Origin: JAHEKD01 sp965215945
GTDB lineage: Bacteria; Pseudomonadota; Gammaproteobacteria; Arenicellales; JAHEKD01
Direction of reading: 5' to 3'
NCBI GenBank assembly: GCA_965215945.1
Contig: CBDCFC010000014.1
Span: 1-64,000, forward strand
DNA: 64,000 bases
Shown here: in pieces, positions 9,141-18,359 of the stretch
Position numbering within the stretch: position 1 is the first letter of the stretch
Layout of the letters: every line of letters starts with the position of its first letter
Notes under the pieces: generated by a model
Database searches by the model: none
Told to the model about the DNA's origin: nothing
The model's input: only the letters and a program-made list of their open reading frames with translations
Translations under genes and position numbers: made by a program

Positions 9141-9941
9141 TTAAACCCTTCCCAGGGCGAAGCCCTTGGCAATGTAATTGCGGACAAAGTAGATCACAAA
9201 CGCACCGGGAATAATCGTCAGTGTTCCAGCCGCGGCCAACAACCCGAGTTCATAGCCGGAGGTGCTTGCTGTACGGGTCATGGTGGCAGCAATGGGTTTG
9301 GCCGCTACCGAAGTTAATGTTTTAGCTAACAGCAGCTCCACCCATGAGAACATAAAACAGAAAAAGGCAGCAACACCGATTCCGGCAGTGATGGTGGGAA
9401 TAAAAATACGGATAAAAAATCGCCAGAATGAATGACCATCAATATAAGCGGTTTCATCCAGTTCTTTGGGTACGCCGGACATAAAACCTTCGAGAATCCA
9501 CACGGCCAGCGGGATATTGAATAAGCAATGTGCCAATGCAACGGCAATATGGGTATCGAATAAACCCACGGCGGAATAAAACTGGAAAAAGGGTAGCGCA
9601 AAGACTGCAGGCGGTGCCATGCGGTTAGTTAGTAGCCAGAAAAATAAATGTTTGTCGCCCATGAATCTATATCTGGAAAAAGCGTAGGCAGCAGGCAAGG
9701 CGACGCTAACCGAAATCACCGTGTTCATGACCACGTATAAAATGGAATTGATATAGCCGTTGTACCAGGTTGGATCGGTGAAAATTTTACGATAGTTATC
9801 TAGCGTGAAGTCCTGTGGCCAAAGTGTGAAAGTGCCTAGAATTTCGTTTGTCGTTTTGAACGACATATTGATTAGCCAATATATAGGCAGCATTAAAAAG
9901 ATGATGTAAAGCGTAGGCACCAACCAGCGTGGCATTTTCAT
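9141..9941 (-). CDS. glpQ: Glycerol ABC transporter permease GlpQ
   Basis: 266-residue MalG-type inner-membrane permease with six predicted helices and the EAA loop EGFMSGVPKELDETAYIDG, which docks onto the ATPases. It overlaps glpP by 4 bp (ATGA), so translation is coupled. With GlpP it would form the membrane channel for glycerol delivered by GlpV. Assignment to the Glp rather than the sugar branch rests on the company of a DUF2160 protein and two different ATPases. Confidence 0.88.
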   Translation of the reverse strand: MKMPRWLVPTLYIIFLMLPIYWLINMSFKTTNEILGTFTLWPQDFTLDNYRKIFTDPTWYNGYINSILYVVMNTVISVSVALPAAYAFSRYRFMGDKHLFFWLLTNRMAPPAVFALPFFQFYSAVGLFDTHIAVALAHCLFNIPLAVWILEGFMSGVPKELDETAYIDGHSFWRFFIRIFIPTITAGIGVAAFFCFMFSWVELLLAKTLTSVAAKPIAATMTRTASTSGYELGLLAAAGTLTIIPGAFVIYFVRNYIAKGFALGRV

Positions 9942-10807
9942 TGTTCACCCTCGTTACGCATCATCAAAGTGTAAAAAATCCAGCAAAACAACAAAATCAT
10001 AATGAAATAAATCAGTGACATCGCAGCCGCGGGCCCGAGATCAAATTGCCCGAGTGCGATTTTCGCTAAATCAATTGATAAGAATGTCGTGGTATTACCC
10101 GGGCCGCCGCCTGTTAGCACAAATGGCTCGGTATAAATCATAAAACTGTCCATAAAACGCAACAAAACGGCAATGATAAGAACACGTTTTAACTTGGGTA
10201 ATTGAATAAAACGAAATACCTGCCAGCGGCTGGCGCCATCAATACGAGCGGCTTGATAATAGGCATCCGGGATCGCGCACAAGCCGGCATAACAAAGCAA
10301 AACCACCAGTGAAGTCCAATGCCAGACGTCCATCAAGAGCACCGTCAGCCAGGCCGAGACGGGTTGCTGGGTAAAGTTATAGTCAACACCCAGGCCATTT
10401 ATCATTCTGCCCAGTAAACCAATATCGGGCAGGGCGAAAATATTCCACATGGCACCAACAACGTTCCAGGGAATTAACAACGGCAAGGCCATCAATACCA
10501 GGCAAACGGAAACACCTATGCCGCGTTTGGGCATACAAAGCGCAATCGCAATACCTAAAGGTATTTCAATCGCCAAAATAGACCCGGTAAAAAATATTTG
10601 TCGGCCTAAGGCCTGATGAAAACGCTCAGAATTTAAAACCTGTTCATACCACTTGGTGCCTTCCCAAAAAAATTGGTTATTGCCGAAAGTTTCCTGGAAC
10701 GAATAATTGACGACGGTCATTAAAGGGATAACCGCATTGAAGGCGACTAGAATTACAACCGGCAAAACCAACAACCAGGCTTTTTCGTTATGTGTTCTGT
10801 CAATCAT
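9938..10807 (-). CDS. glpP: Glycerol ABC transporter permease GlpP
   Basis: 289-residue UgpA/MalF-type permease: six hydrophobic helices, a large second periplasmic loop with LGVDYNFTQQPVSAW, and the EAA loop around CAIPDAYYQAARIDGASRW. The 5' end overlaps glpT by 4 bp and the 3' end overlaps glpQ by 4 bp. Acts as the second half of the transmembrane channel. Confidence 0.88.
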   Translation of the reverse strand: MIDRTHNEKAWLLVLPVVILVAFNAVIPLMTVVNYSFQETFGNNQFFWEGTKWYEQVLNSERFHQALGRQIFFTGSILAIEIPLGIAIALCMPKRGIGVSVCLVLMALPLLIPWNVVGAMWNIFALPDIGLLGRMINGLGVDYNFTQQPVSAWLTVLLMDVWHWTSLVVLLCYAGLCAIPDAYYQAARIDGASRWQVFRFIQLPKLKRVLIIAVLLRFMDSFMIYTEPFVLTGGGPGNTTTFLSIDLAKIALGQFDLGPAAAMSLIYFIMILLFCWIFYTLMMRNEGEQ

Positions 10808-11886
10808 GTAACACCCCAGGCTGGATCACGCCAGCCGTCGACATATAGGTGTGTATAAGCAGGGTTAAATTTAATATAACCAGTATCGGCCGGGATTATC
10901 TGATCCCCGGTGAGAACCATTTTAAGTTTTGTATTTCCAAACTCCACATTTGCCAGCTTGTACCGACCAATATCCTCAACTTTGTTAATTTTTATTTCCA
11001 ATCCATGGTCAGAAAAATAAATATGTTCCGGTCGAACCCCTAAACTGATTGGTTTAGATTGATCGATTGAATCAGTTGGTTTATCGATAGGCAGACGCCT
11101 GTTATCTGCGTAAAAACCGTCAGCCCTGGCTTCGACATTAATACGGTTCATCCCTGGTGAACCGATAAAATGACCGACAAAAATATGTTCGGGTCGTTCG
11201 AATAATTCTTCGGAAGTACCGGCCTGCAATACTTTGCCCTGCTCCATGACCACGATTTTGTCAGCGAAGGTGAGCGCTTCGGTTTGATCGTGGGTGACGT
11301 AAATCATTGTGAATGCAAAGCGGCGATGTAGTTCTTTGAGTTTAGATCGTAGCAACCATTTTAATTTAGGATCGATTACTGTTAACGGTTCATCAAACAT
11401 AATCACATTTACGTCCGACCTGACCAGGCCGCGACCCAAAGAGATTTTTTGTTTGCCATCGGCGGTTAATCGGGCGGCCTTATTGTTTAAAACGGTTTCA
11501 AGTTCAAGCATTTGTGCAACTTCGCGCACACGTTTGTCTATACTTGCTTGATCCAGATTACGATTTTTTAAAGGAAAGGCCAGGTTATTGTAGACACTCA
11601 TGGTGTCATACACCACCGGGAACTGGAAAACCTGGGCAATATTGCGTTGTTCCGGCGATAATTGAGTCACATCCTTGTCATCAAAAAAAACACTTCCCCT
11701 GGAAGGTTTTAACAAGCCTGAAATAGTATTCAACAAAGTGGTTTTGCCGCAACCAGATGGGCCCAATAGTGCATACGCACCACCGTCTTGCCATTCAAGG
11801 GTCATTTCCTGTAACGCCCAGTCATCTTGATGATTGGGGTTGGGTTTATAGCTATGGGCCAAATCTTTTAGGATGATCTTAGCCAT
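10804..11886 (-). CDS. glpT: Glycerol ABC transporter ATPase GlpT
   Basis: 360-residue MalK/UgpC-like ATPase with a C-terminal TOBE-type domain. Walker A GPSGCGKTT (42-50), Q-loop QVFQFP, Walker B VNVIMFDEP and switch YVTHDQTEAL are intact. The ABC signature is degenerate: LTADGKQKISLGR replaces the consensus LSGGQxQRVALAR. It complements GlpS, which has a consensus signature but no switch His, so the pair should form one competent and one degenerate ATP site. It overlaps glpP by 4 bp and shares one base with glpS. Confidence 0.88.
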   Translation of the reverse strand: MAKIILKDLAHSYKPNPNHQDDWALQEMTLEWQDGGAYALLGPSGCGKTTLLNTISGLLKPSRGSVFFDDKDVTQLSPEQRNIAQVFQFPVVYDTMSVYNNLAFPLKNRNLDQASIDKRVREVAQMLELETVLNNKAARLTADGKQKISLGRGLVRSDVNVIMFDEPLTVIDPKLKWLLRSKLKELHRRFAFTMIYVTHDQTEALTFADKIVVMEQGKVLQAGTSEELFERPEHIFVGHFIGSPGMNRINVEARADGFYADNRRLPIDKPTDSIDQSKPISLGVRPEHIYFSDHGLEIKINKVEDIGRYKLANVEFGNTKLKMVLTGDQIIPADTGYIKFNPAYTHLYVDGWRDPAWGVT

Positions 11887-12953
11887 TAATGAACGCTTAC
11901 CGGTTGGCCGTTTTGATCAAAAACAAAGCAGTTTTTTGGATTAAGTTCGAGTTTAACTTGCTCGTTTTCATTTAATTTATGCACGCCATGAAGTTGACTG
12001 ACCCAGCATTGCTGGTTGATATTAAGATGTAATAGTGTTTCAGAACCATTAATTTCAGTGAGTTCAACCTGGCCATGAAATTCCAGCATGTCGGTGGAAT
12101 CTGAATTTATCAGCAAATGATGAGGACGAAATGCGATTGAATATTCCCCATCAATAAGATCTTTAAATTGTCCAATCGCGGTCCATTGTTGCTGATCATC
12201 TTTTATGATATTACCTTGCTTTCGGATGTGCATGATATTCAAGGGTGGATCAGAAAATTCCATCGCAGTTTGTAAGTTATTGGGGTTGTGATAAACCTCG
12301 TGAGTCGGACCGTGTTGGGTGATTCTGCCCGCGTGCATGGTTGCGGTGTAGCCGCCAAGCAACAGCGCCTCTGTCGGTTCCGTGGTGGCATATACAACGG
12401 TTGTGTTATCGCCTGAAAACAATTTAGGTAGTTCTTCGCGTAATTCTTCCCGCAGTTTGTAGTCAAGGTTGGCTAGTGGTTCGTCGAGTAAGATTAAGTC
12501 GGCTTGTTTAACCAATGCACGGGCCAAGGCGACTCGTTGTTGTTGGCCACCGGATAATTCCTGAGTCATGCGTTTTAACATCCCGGTTAAACCCAGCAAT
12601 TCAGCAACCTGATTAACGCGGTCGTTGATTTGGGCTTTGCTTATATTTTGTAACTTCAGCGGTGAGGCGATGTTGTGAAAAACATTTATACTCGGATAAT
12701 TAATGAATTGCTGATAGACCATGGCAACATTGCGTTTTTGTACGCTAACACCGGTGACGTCTTGGTCTTTGAAATAGATTTTGCCGCCGCTAGGCTTCTC
12801 AAGACCTGCCATTAGGCGCATCAAAGTTGTCTTGCCGGCCAGTGTTGGGCCGAGCAATACATTAAAAACACCCGCTGTTAATTTGAGATTGGTAGCATAA
12901 ATATGCGTTTGAGCGTCCTGTTGTTTGGATACATCACGAAGCTCAAGAGACAT
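11886..12953 (-). CDS. glpS: Glycerol ABC transporter ATPase GlpS
   Basis: 355 residues from the chosen ATG (MSLELRDVSK); the longer frame to 13001 would read through the intercistronic hairpin and was rejected. Walker A is GPTLAGKTT (35-43), signature LSGGQQQRVALAR (133-145), Walker B DLILLDEP. The switch region reads YATTEPTEALLLGG, with Thr where most ABC ATPases have the catalytic His. C-terminal ~120 residues form the regulatory beta-domain. Partner of GlpT. Confidence 0.88.
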   Translation of the reverse strand: MSLELRDVSKQQDAQTHIYATNLKLTAGVFNVLLGPTLAGKTTLMRLMAGLEKPSGGKIYFKDQDVTGVSVQKRNVAMVYQQFINYPSINVFHNIASPLKLQNISKAQINDRVNQVAELLGLTGMLKRMTQELSGGQQQRVALARALVKQADLILLDEPLANLDYKLREELREELPKLFSGDNTTVVYATTEPTEALLLGGYTATMHAGRITQHGPTHEVYHNPNNLQTAMEFSDPPLNIMHIRKQGNIIKDDQQQWTAIGQFKDLIDGEYSIAFRPHHLLINSDSTDMLEFHGQVELTEINGSETLLHLNINQQCWVSQLHGVHKLNENEQVKLELNPKNCFVFDQNGQPVSVH

Positions 12954-12970
12954 TTTAGTAGAATGAAAAC

Positions 12971-12995
12971 GGCCACGGGAGCGCATCCCATGGCC
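12971..12995 (-). promoter_or_regulatory. Intercistronic hairpin between glpV and glpS
   Basis: On the minus strand GGCCATGGGA and TCCCGTGGCC pair (10 bp, one G-T wobble) around a 5-nt loop TGCGC. The stem is followed by GTTTTC, too short a U-run for a full terminator. Located 12 bp after the binding-protein stop and 17 bp before glpS. Hairpins at this position usually protect the upstream mRNA or partly terminate, giving more binding protein than ATPase. Confidence 0.65.
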
Positions 12996-13006
12996 GCCCA
13001 CTGGAA

Positions 13007-14746
13007 TTAAGCGGCTTCTTGCCAGCGTTTGACTAACTCATCGTAGTCTATGGTTTCACCCTGCGGCTTTTCATTTTCAAGTTTGGCTTTTGGCGAACCT
13101 TCTTGATTCAGCCACTCAGCGGGATCTTTTTCTTCATTCAATCGGGGACCACAACCACCGTAAACTTGAGCATTTTCATCGGCCGATTGCATGCGGGCCA
13201 TGACTTGGTCCATTTCTGAGGCGAGTCTGTCCATCGCTTCTTGCGGGGTAAATACACCGGAATTCACATCGCCAATTTGTTGCCACCAGATTTGTGCCAG
13301 TTTGGGATAATCCGGGACATTAATACCGGTTGGTGTCCAGCGCACGCGGTCGGGGGATCGATAAAACTCCACCAGACCGCCCAAATTTGGTGCGCGCTCG
13401 GTAAACGATTCATGGCGGATGTCGCTGTCGCGAATCGGGGTCAAACCAACGTGCGTCTTTTTCAAAGACACCGTTTTTGCAACCGTAAACTGGGCATACA
13501 ACCAGGCGGCTTTGCGGCGATCGACAGGAGTGGACTCAAACAATGTCCACGACCCTGCATCCTGGTAACCGAGCTTTTGGCCTTCCTCCCAATAAGGGCC
13601 GTGTGGTGATGGTGCCATTCTCCAAAGTGGTTTGCCTTCATCATCAACGGTGTTATTGCCTTCGCTCTTAGGAGCAACCATAGACGAGGTGAAAGCGGTG
13701 TACCAGAAGATTTGCTGGGCGACATTACCCTGTGATAAAGCAGGTAGTGATTGATAAAAATCGTAGCTGGCGGCGCCCGGAGGGGCGTATTTTCTTAGCC
13801 ACTCATCCCACTTGCGAATGGCATAAACAGCGGCCGGGGCATTTGCTGCTCCGCCACGTGAGACAGAGGCGCCTACTGGATTGCAAGTGCCTTCTTCCAT
13901 ACGGATGCCCCATTCATCTACAGGTTTACCGTTGGGCAAGCCCTGACTGCCGGCACCGGCCATGGAAAGCCAGGCATCGGTCATACGCCAACCTAAATCC
14001 GGTGCGCGTTTGCCATAATCCATATGGCCGTAAACCTGTACGCCGTCGATCTCTTTGACATGCTCAGTAAAGAACTCAGCGATATCCTCATAGGCCGACC
14101 AGTTGACCGGTACGCCCAGATCATAGCCATAGATTTCTTTAAATTGATTTTTCAAATCTTCACGCTGAAACCAGTCGTAGCGAAACCAATATAAATTGGC
14201 GAACTGCTGATCAGGCAATTGATATAGTTTTCCATCTGGACCCGTTGTAAATGATTTGCCCATGAAATCATCAACATCAAGCATTGGGTTGGTTACGTCC
14301 GCGCCTTCGCCAGCCATCCAGTCAGTCAGGTTGACTGCCAGTTGCAATCTTGAGTGAGTACCGATTAAATCTGAATCATTAATATAAGCATCGTATAAAT
14401 TTCGCTGGGTTTGCATTTGGGTTTGTACCGCCTGTACAACTTCACCTTCCCCCAGCAATTGATGGTTGACTTTAATACCGGTAATTTCTTCAAACGCTTT
14501 AGTGAGTGTTTTAGATTCATATTCGTGCGTTGGAATGGTTTCAGATAAAACATTGATTTCCATGCCTTGGAAGGGTGCGGCGGCATCTATAAACCATTGC
14601 ATTTCGGCCTGTTGCTCTTCTTTCGACAAAGTGGAGGGTTGAAATTCTTCATCAATCCACTTGTTTGCCTCATCGATACCAGCCAGGCTGTATCCGGCGT
14701 AAACGAAAGTAGTTAGTACCAAAAGTGAGTAGGGAACTATTCTCAT
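13007..14746 (-). CDS. glpV: Periplasmic glycerol-binding protein GlpV
   Basis: 579-residue extracellular solute-binding protein from the ATG at 14744-14746, which is preceded at 7 bp by a strong AGGAGA (14753-14758); a longer frame to 14797 lacks this and was rejected. Signal peptide MRIVPYSLLVLTTFVYAGYSLA, then a type I binding-protein fold with NDSDLIGTHSRLQL, GRAP-like KRAPDLGWRMTDAWLSMAG and IFWYTAFTSSM. The size (~570) and the adjacent DUF2160/GlpSTPQ genes match the glycerol rather than the sugar or sn-glycerol-3-phosphate systems. It is the first gene of the operon here, whereas in rhizobial glpDSTPQUV it is last. Confidence 0.9.
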   Translation of the reverse strand: MRIVPYSLLVLTTFVYAGYSLAGIDEANKWIDEEFQPSTLSKEEQQAEMQWFIDAAAPFQGMEINVLSETIPTHEYESKTLTKAFEEITGIKVNHQLLGEGEVVQAVQTQMQTQRNLYDAYINDSDLIGTHSRLQLAVNLTDWMAGEGADVTNPMLDVDDFMGKSFTTGPDGKLYQLPDQQFANLYWFRYDWFQREDLKNQFKEIYGYDLGVPVNWSAYEDIAEFFTEHVKEIDGVQVYGHMDYGKRAPDLGWRMTDAWLSMAGAGSQGLPNGKPVDEWGIRMEEGTCNPVGASVSRGGAANAPAAVYAIRKWDEWLRKYAPPGAASYDFYQSLPALSQGNVAQQIFWYTAFTSSMVAPKSEGNNTVDDEGKPLWRMAPSPHGPYWEEGQKLGYQDAGSWTLFESTPVDRRKAAWLYAQFTVAKTVSLKKTHVGLTPIRDSDIRHESFTERAPNLGGLVEFYRSPDRVRWTPTGINVPDYPKLAQIWWQQIGDVNSGVFTPQEAMDRLASEMDQVMARMQSADENAQVYGGCGPRLNEEKDPAEWLNQEGSPKAKLENEKPQGETIDYDELVKRWQEAA

Positions 14747-14841
14747 TGTTGATCTCCTCTTTAGTGTTTCGAGCAAACAAACTATCAAGGAATCCATTTT
14801 TTATCAAGTCAATTGCAGGAAGTTTAATAATTACTTTAAAC

Positions 14842-14869
14842 AAAAAGGGCAGCGATTGCTGCCCTTTTT
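14842..14869 (-). terminator. Bidirectional-looking rho-independent terminator
   Basis: AAAAAGGGCAGC and GCTGCCCTTTTT form a 12-bp stem around GATT. Read on the minus strand it follows the cytochrome c gene by 21 bp and ends in a U-run, so it terminates that gene before the glpV promoter region. It is symmetrical but there is no plus-strand gene to serve. Confidence 0.9.
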
Positions 14870-14890
14870 GCAATGATGTTAATCGATTTT

Positions 14891-15805
14891 TTATTTCAAA
14901 CCATGCATGTATAGAGATAACGCTTTGATTTGCTGCTCTGAAAGCCGAAATGCAATTGGATTCATCACATCACTAACGCGGCTGCCGGATTTGTAAGCCA
15001 GCAATGATGCTTCAAGGTATTCAATATGTTGCCCGCTGACTTTAGGAAATCGGGTCGGAATGCCGTGACCGCTAGGGCCGTGGCAGCTCATGCAAGCTGA
15101 TATTGACATAGAAGGTTCGCCGCCTCTGAAAATTTTCTCACCGATCAGAGCCATTTCTTGCATATCTTCGGAAATTGCACCTAATTGTGGTTGTTGAGCG
15201 ACATAAAAGGCGTCGATTTCCTTCATGTCTTCCTCAGTTAAGTTAGCTACTTGTGCGGCCATAATCGCATTTTCACGTTCGCCGGATTTGAATTTGGCCA
15301 GCTGATCAGCAATATAGCCTGGAACCTGGCCTGCAAGCTTAGGATTTTCAGGAATCACGCTATTGCCATCAGCACCATGACAGGCAGCGCAAGCCACGAT
15401 TTTAGTTTGAACGTCACTAACGGCTGCAGTATCAGCAGCTTCGGTGCTTTCCTCACTAGCCTGTGTTTCTGTTGATTCATCAGATTGTTCTGCTGTTGTA
15501 CTGCCTTCGTCGGTTGCTTCTTCAGTCATTTCGGTGGCAGTCTGTTCTGTACTTTCAGCAGTTGCCTCGGTGGCTTCCTCTGTTACGGTTTGTGCTTCTT
15601 CGGCGGCTGCCTCTGTTGCCATGGCGGCTTCTTCTGTAGCAGCCTGTGTTTCTTCCATCGCGGTTTCAGCAGCTTGGCTAGTTTCTTCGCTTGCAGCTTC
15701 TACTGCTTCATTAGCTTGTTCAGCAGCCTCGGTAGTCGTCTGCGCTTGGGTCATCGCTGGACTTGCCAACGTAAATAGCAGTAGTGCGATTAATCTGGAT
15801 GACAT
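14891..15805 (-). CDS. Diheme c-type cytochrome (cytochrome c4-like) with acidic linker
   Basis: 304 residues: signal peptide (1-21), a ~105-residue Ala/Glu/Thr-rich low-complexity segment (24-128), then two cytochrome c domains with haem motifs CAACH (139-143) and CMSCH (238-242) and distal Met candidates at MAAQ and MNPIAF. Periplasmic electron carrier, typically to a terminal oxidase. It is divergent from engB, the usual gammaproteobacterial neighbour of cytochrome c4. The long acidic spacer is unusual for c4 and may act as a flexible tether or adapt the protein to salt. Confidence 0.92.
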   Translation of the reverse strand: MSSRLIALLLFTLASPAMTQAQTTTEAAEQANEAVEAASEETSQAAETAMEETQAATEEAAMATEAAAEEAQTVTEEATEATAESTEQTATEMTEEATDEGSTTAEQSDESTETQASEESTEAADTAAVSDVQTKIVACAACHGADGNSVIPENPKLAGQVPGYIADQLAKFKSGERENAIMAAQVANLTEEDMKEIDAFYVAQQPQLGAISEDMQEMALIGEKIFRGGEPSMSISACMSCHGPSGHGIPTRFPKVSGQHIEYLEASLLAYKSGSRVSDVMNPIAFRLSEQQIKALSLYMHGLK

Positions 15806-15958
15806 CGAAAAACTCCTTCAGTCTTGATTAATGTCAAACGATCACTATCATGTGATCCTCAAAGTTCACGCTATTTTACTGTAGATTTGATAGGCAGGTA
15901 AGCCTATATGTCCTAATGTTTGGAATTAGTTGATCAACAGCATTGATTAGAAATAAAG

Positions 15959-16567
15959 ATGATTGATAATCAGTTAAGAAATTGCCGTTATTTACTCAGT
16001 GCCCACAAGCCAGAGCAGTGGCCGCAAGATAAAGGCAATGAAGTCGCCTTCGTCGGCCGTTCCAATGTTGGTAAATCGAGTGCGATAAATCGGTTAACAG
16101 ATCAAAAATCGCTGGCCCGAATCAGTAAAACACCCGGTCGAACCCAGCAAATTATTTTTTTCTCAGTAACGGATCACCAACGGTTGGTTGATCTGCCGGG
16201 CTATGGTTATGCCAAAGTGCCATTGGCGATTAAAGATCAATGGAAGCAACATATAGAAACCTATTTTGCTGAGCGTCGAAGCCTAAAGGGTTTAGTCTTG
16301 CCCATAGATATTCGACATGAGTTGACGCCGTTAGACCAACAAATGCTGCAATATTGTATGGTCAGAGGCTTGTCCACACTGATTTTATTGACTAAAGCCG
16401 ATAAATTAACTCGTAATCATGCCAACCAGGCCCTATTCAAATTGCAAAAGCAGCTCGATAAGCCGGACTGGGCAACATTAACTTGTGAACTGTTATTATT
16501 TTCTGCGCATGATGGTCAAGGTCAAGAGCAAGCTAGGGAGATTGTTTGTAACTGGTTGGAGTTATAG
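15959..16567 (+). CDS. engB: Ribosome-biogenesis GTPase EngB/YihA
   Basis: 202-residue essential TRAFAC GTPase for large-subunit assembly. G1 GRSNVGKSS (33-41), G2-region KTPGRTQ, G3 DLPGYGYAK (78-86) and G4 TKADK are all intact, and length matches the family. Divergent from the cytochrome c gene with a 153-bp shared upstream region. Confidence 0.97.
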   Translation: MIDNQLRNCRYLLSAHKPEQWPQDKGNEVAFVGRSNVGKSSAINRLTDQKSLARISKTPGRTQQIIFFSVTDHQRLVDLPGYGYAKVPLAIKDQWKQHIETYFAERRSLKGLVLPIDIRHELTPLDQQMLQYCMVRGLSTLILLTKADKLTRNHANQALFKLQKQLDKPDWATLTCELLLFSAHDGQGQEQAREIVCNWLEL

Positions 16568-16665
16568 AGTAATGATCTAAAATATTTATAGTTTAACTTC
16601 CCAATGGAATTGCGTAAATAAGATTGACTGGCCTTACTCTCTCTGACTGCAAATACCCCACCTAG

Positions 16666-16709
16666 CCTCCCCTGAGAGGGGAGGAATTTCCCCCGGATTT
16701 ATTCCGGGG
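16666..16709. repeat. Dispersed double palindrome
   Basis: Two stems in tandem: CCTCCCCT-GAG-AGGGGAGG (16666-16684) and CCCCGGA...TCCGGGG (16691-16709). The second stem with its spacer matches, in opposite orientation, 21 bases of the element at 49521-49541. It lies between engB and nhaD, which converge here, and could also serve as a terminator. Confidence 0.75.
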
Positions 16710-16760
16710 TCTTCATGATAAAGCAAGGAATTGTTAGGAGATTCCACAATGAATACGGGT

Positions 16761-18209
16761 CTAAAATAAATGTTTATTAAGCAACATATGTACGACGATA
16801 CTAGCGGCATAACCCAACGCAATTGCCCAGGTCCATTTAAGATGAGCAACAAAAGTGTAGACACCACGGGCCTGGCCCATGACTGCAACACCGGCTGCAG
16901 AGCCGATAGATAGCATCGAGCCACCAACGCCCGCTGTCAAGGTCACCAACAACCACTGACCTAGGTTCATTGATGGATCCAATGCCAACACGGCGAACAT
17001 AACCGGGATGTTATCCAGTAGTGCCGAAACAACGCCGACCAATATGTTGGCATAAGTCGTACCCAAATCGATATAAAAAATCTCGGATACCTTGGCCAGA
17101 TAACCGAGCGCGCCAAGTCCACCGACGCATAAAATGATGCCGTAAAAAAACATTAAGGTATCCCACTCGGCTCGCTCTAAGGATTTAAAAATGTTGTAGT
17201 GCATAGTATGGCGTGAATCATAGCCGCCTTGATCTGAAGTCTCGATAGACAAGGCGGTGTCACCGAGATCATCGTCAGCCGGGTGAGGAAAGTAACGGTC
17301 TCGGCGGTTGAGATAATAGCCAAATAATTTAAGTAGTCCCAAGCCGGTCATCATGCCAATCACCGGGGGTAGGTGTAAAAAGTTATGAAATGAAACAGCC
17401 ATGAAAATCGTCAAAGCAAATAATCCGACCACAAACCAGGCGCCGTGTTGCAAGGATACTTTTTCGTTCATCGCTTCGGGTTGTTGGTTCGGAATTTTGA
17501 GTGACATAATGAAAGCTGGGATGATCCAGTTAATAATCGACGGAATGATTAACACAAAAAACTGAGTAAACTCGACTTTGCCTTTTTGCCAGACCATCAA
17601 GGTGGTGATATCCCCGAACGGGCTAAAAGCGCCGCCGGCGTTGGCGGCAATTACAATATTGATACAGCCCATAGCGACAAAGGTTTTATATTTTCCACCT
17701 ACCGCCATAATCACCGTGGCCATTAACAGCGCTGTGGTGAGATTGTCGGCGACCGGGGAAATAATAAAGGCGAGTACACCGGTGATCCAAAAAATTGTTT
17801 TGAGTGAAAAGCCTTTATTGACTAACCATGCGCGCAATACATCAAAAACACCCCGCTCATCCATTGCATTGATATAGGTCATGGCTGCCAGTAAAAATAA
17901 AAACAACTCGCCGTATTCCAAAAGGTTGTGACGGATAATAGTCGATGCAGTGTGATGATCATCAATACTGATATAAGCAATGGCCACTAATACCCAAATA
18001 AAACCCGCCGCCACCATGACAGGTTTAGATTTACGTAAGTGGATGGTTTCTTCGCTGATAACCAGGGCATAGGCAAGCACGAATAAGATAAGGCAGACAA
18101 TGCCTGCCCAGTGGGTAGTGAAATCCTGCACACCATCAGCAGATGCTGCCAGTAAAAATTCTGGCACAAATAAAAAAAGTATCGAAATGATTAACCTAGC
18201 GGTTTTCAT
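16761..18209 (-). CDS. nhaD: NhaD-type Na+/H+ antiporter
   Basis: 482-residue inner-membrane sodium/proton antiporter of the ion-transporter superfamily, about 12 helices. The residues known to matter in NhaD are present: SPVADNLTTAL with Asp155, Asn156, Thr158-159; SPFGDITTLMVWQ with Asp200; and LLDNIPVM. An N-terminal hydrophobic signal (MKTARLIISILFLFVPEFLL) is followed by a short periplasmic segment. The upstream 150 bp are shared with a divergent paralogue. Likely exports Na+ or Li+ under alkaline or saline conditions. Confidence 0.93.
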   Translation of the reverse strand: MKTARLIISILFLFVPEFLLAASADGVQDFTTHWAGIVCLILFVLAYALVISEETIHLRKSKPVMVAAGFIWVLVAIAYISIDDHHTASTIIRHNLLEYGELFLFLLAAMTYINAMDERGVFDVLRAWLVNKGFSLKTIFWITGVLAFIISPVADNLTTALLMATVIMAVGGKYKTFVAMGCINIVIAANAGGAFSPFGDITTLMVWQKGKVEFTQFFVLIIPSIINWIIPAFIMSLKIPNQQPEAMNEKVSLQHGAWFVVGLFALTIFMAVSFHNFLHLPPVIGMMTGLGLLKLFGYYLNRRDRYFPHPADDDLGDTALSIETSDQGGYDSRHTMHYNIFKSLERAEWDTLMFFYGIILCVGGLGALGYLAKVSEIFYIDLGTTYANILVGVVSALLDNIPVMFAVLALDPSMNLGQWLLVTLTAGVGGSMLSIGSAAGVAVMGQARGVYTFVAHLKWTWAIALGYAASIVVHMLLNKHLF

Positions 18210-18359
18210 CCAAGCATAAAATCTTCAAGTTGGTGTTGTCTTCCGCAATGCTTAGCATAACCAAGGTTTGAAATGATTTAAAGTCTTCTAATTGGTTAGT
18301 TTTTCAAGTATGTTATTAGCAATAATGAAAACTTATGTATGTAGGTTTAGGAATATCAT

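Noticed and set aside
12954..13001. Longer N-terminus for GlpS
   Set aside because: It would translate the intercistronic hairpin; MSLELRDVSK matches the family start.
14747..14797. Longer N-terminus for GlpV
   Set aside because: The AGGAGA Shine-Dalgarno at 14753-14758 and the signal peptide place the start at 14746.
15444..15827. 127-codon Ser/Val-rich frame on the plus strand
   Set aside because: It is the antisense shadow of the low-complexity Ala/Glu region of the cytochrome gene.
18210..18359. Riboswitch in the shared NhaD upstream region
   Set aside because: No recognisable aptamer pattern could be found by eye in 150 bp.
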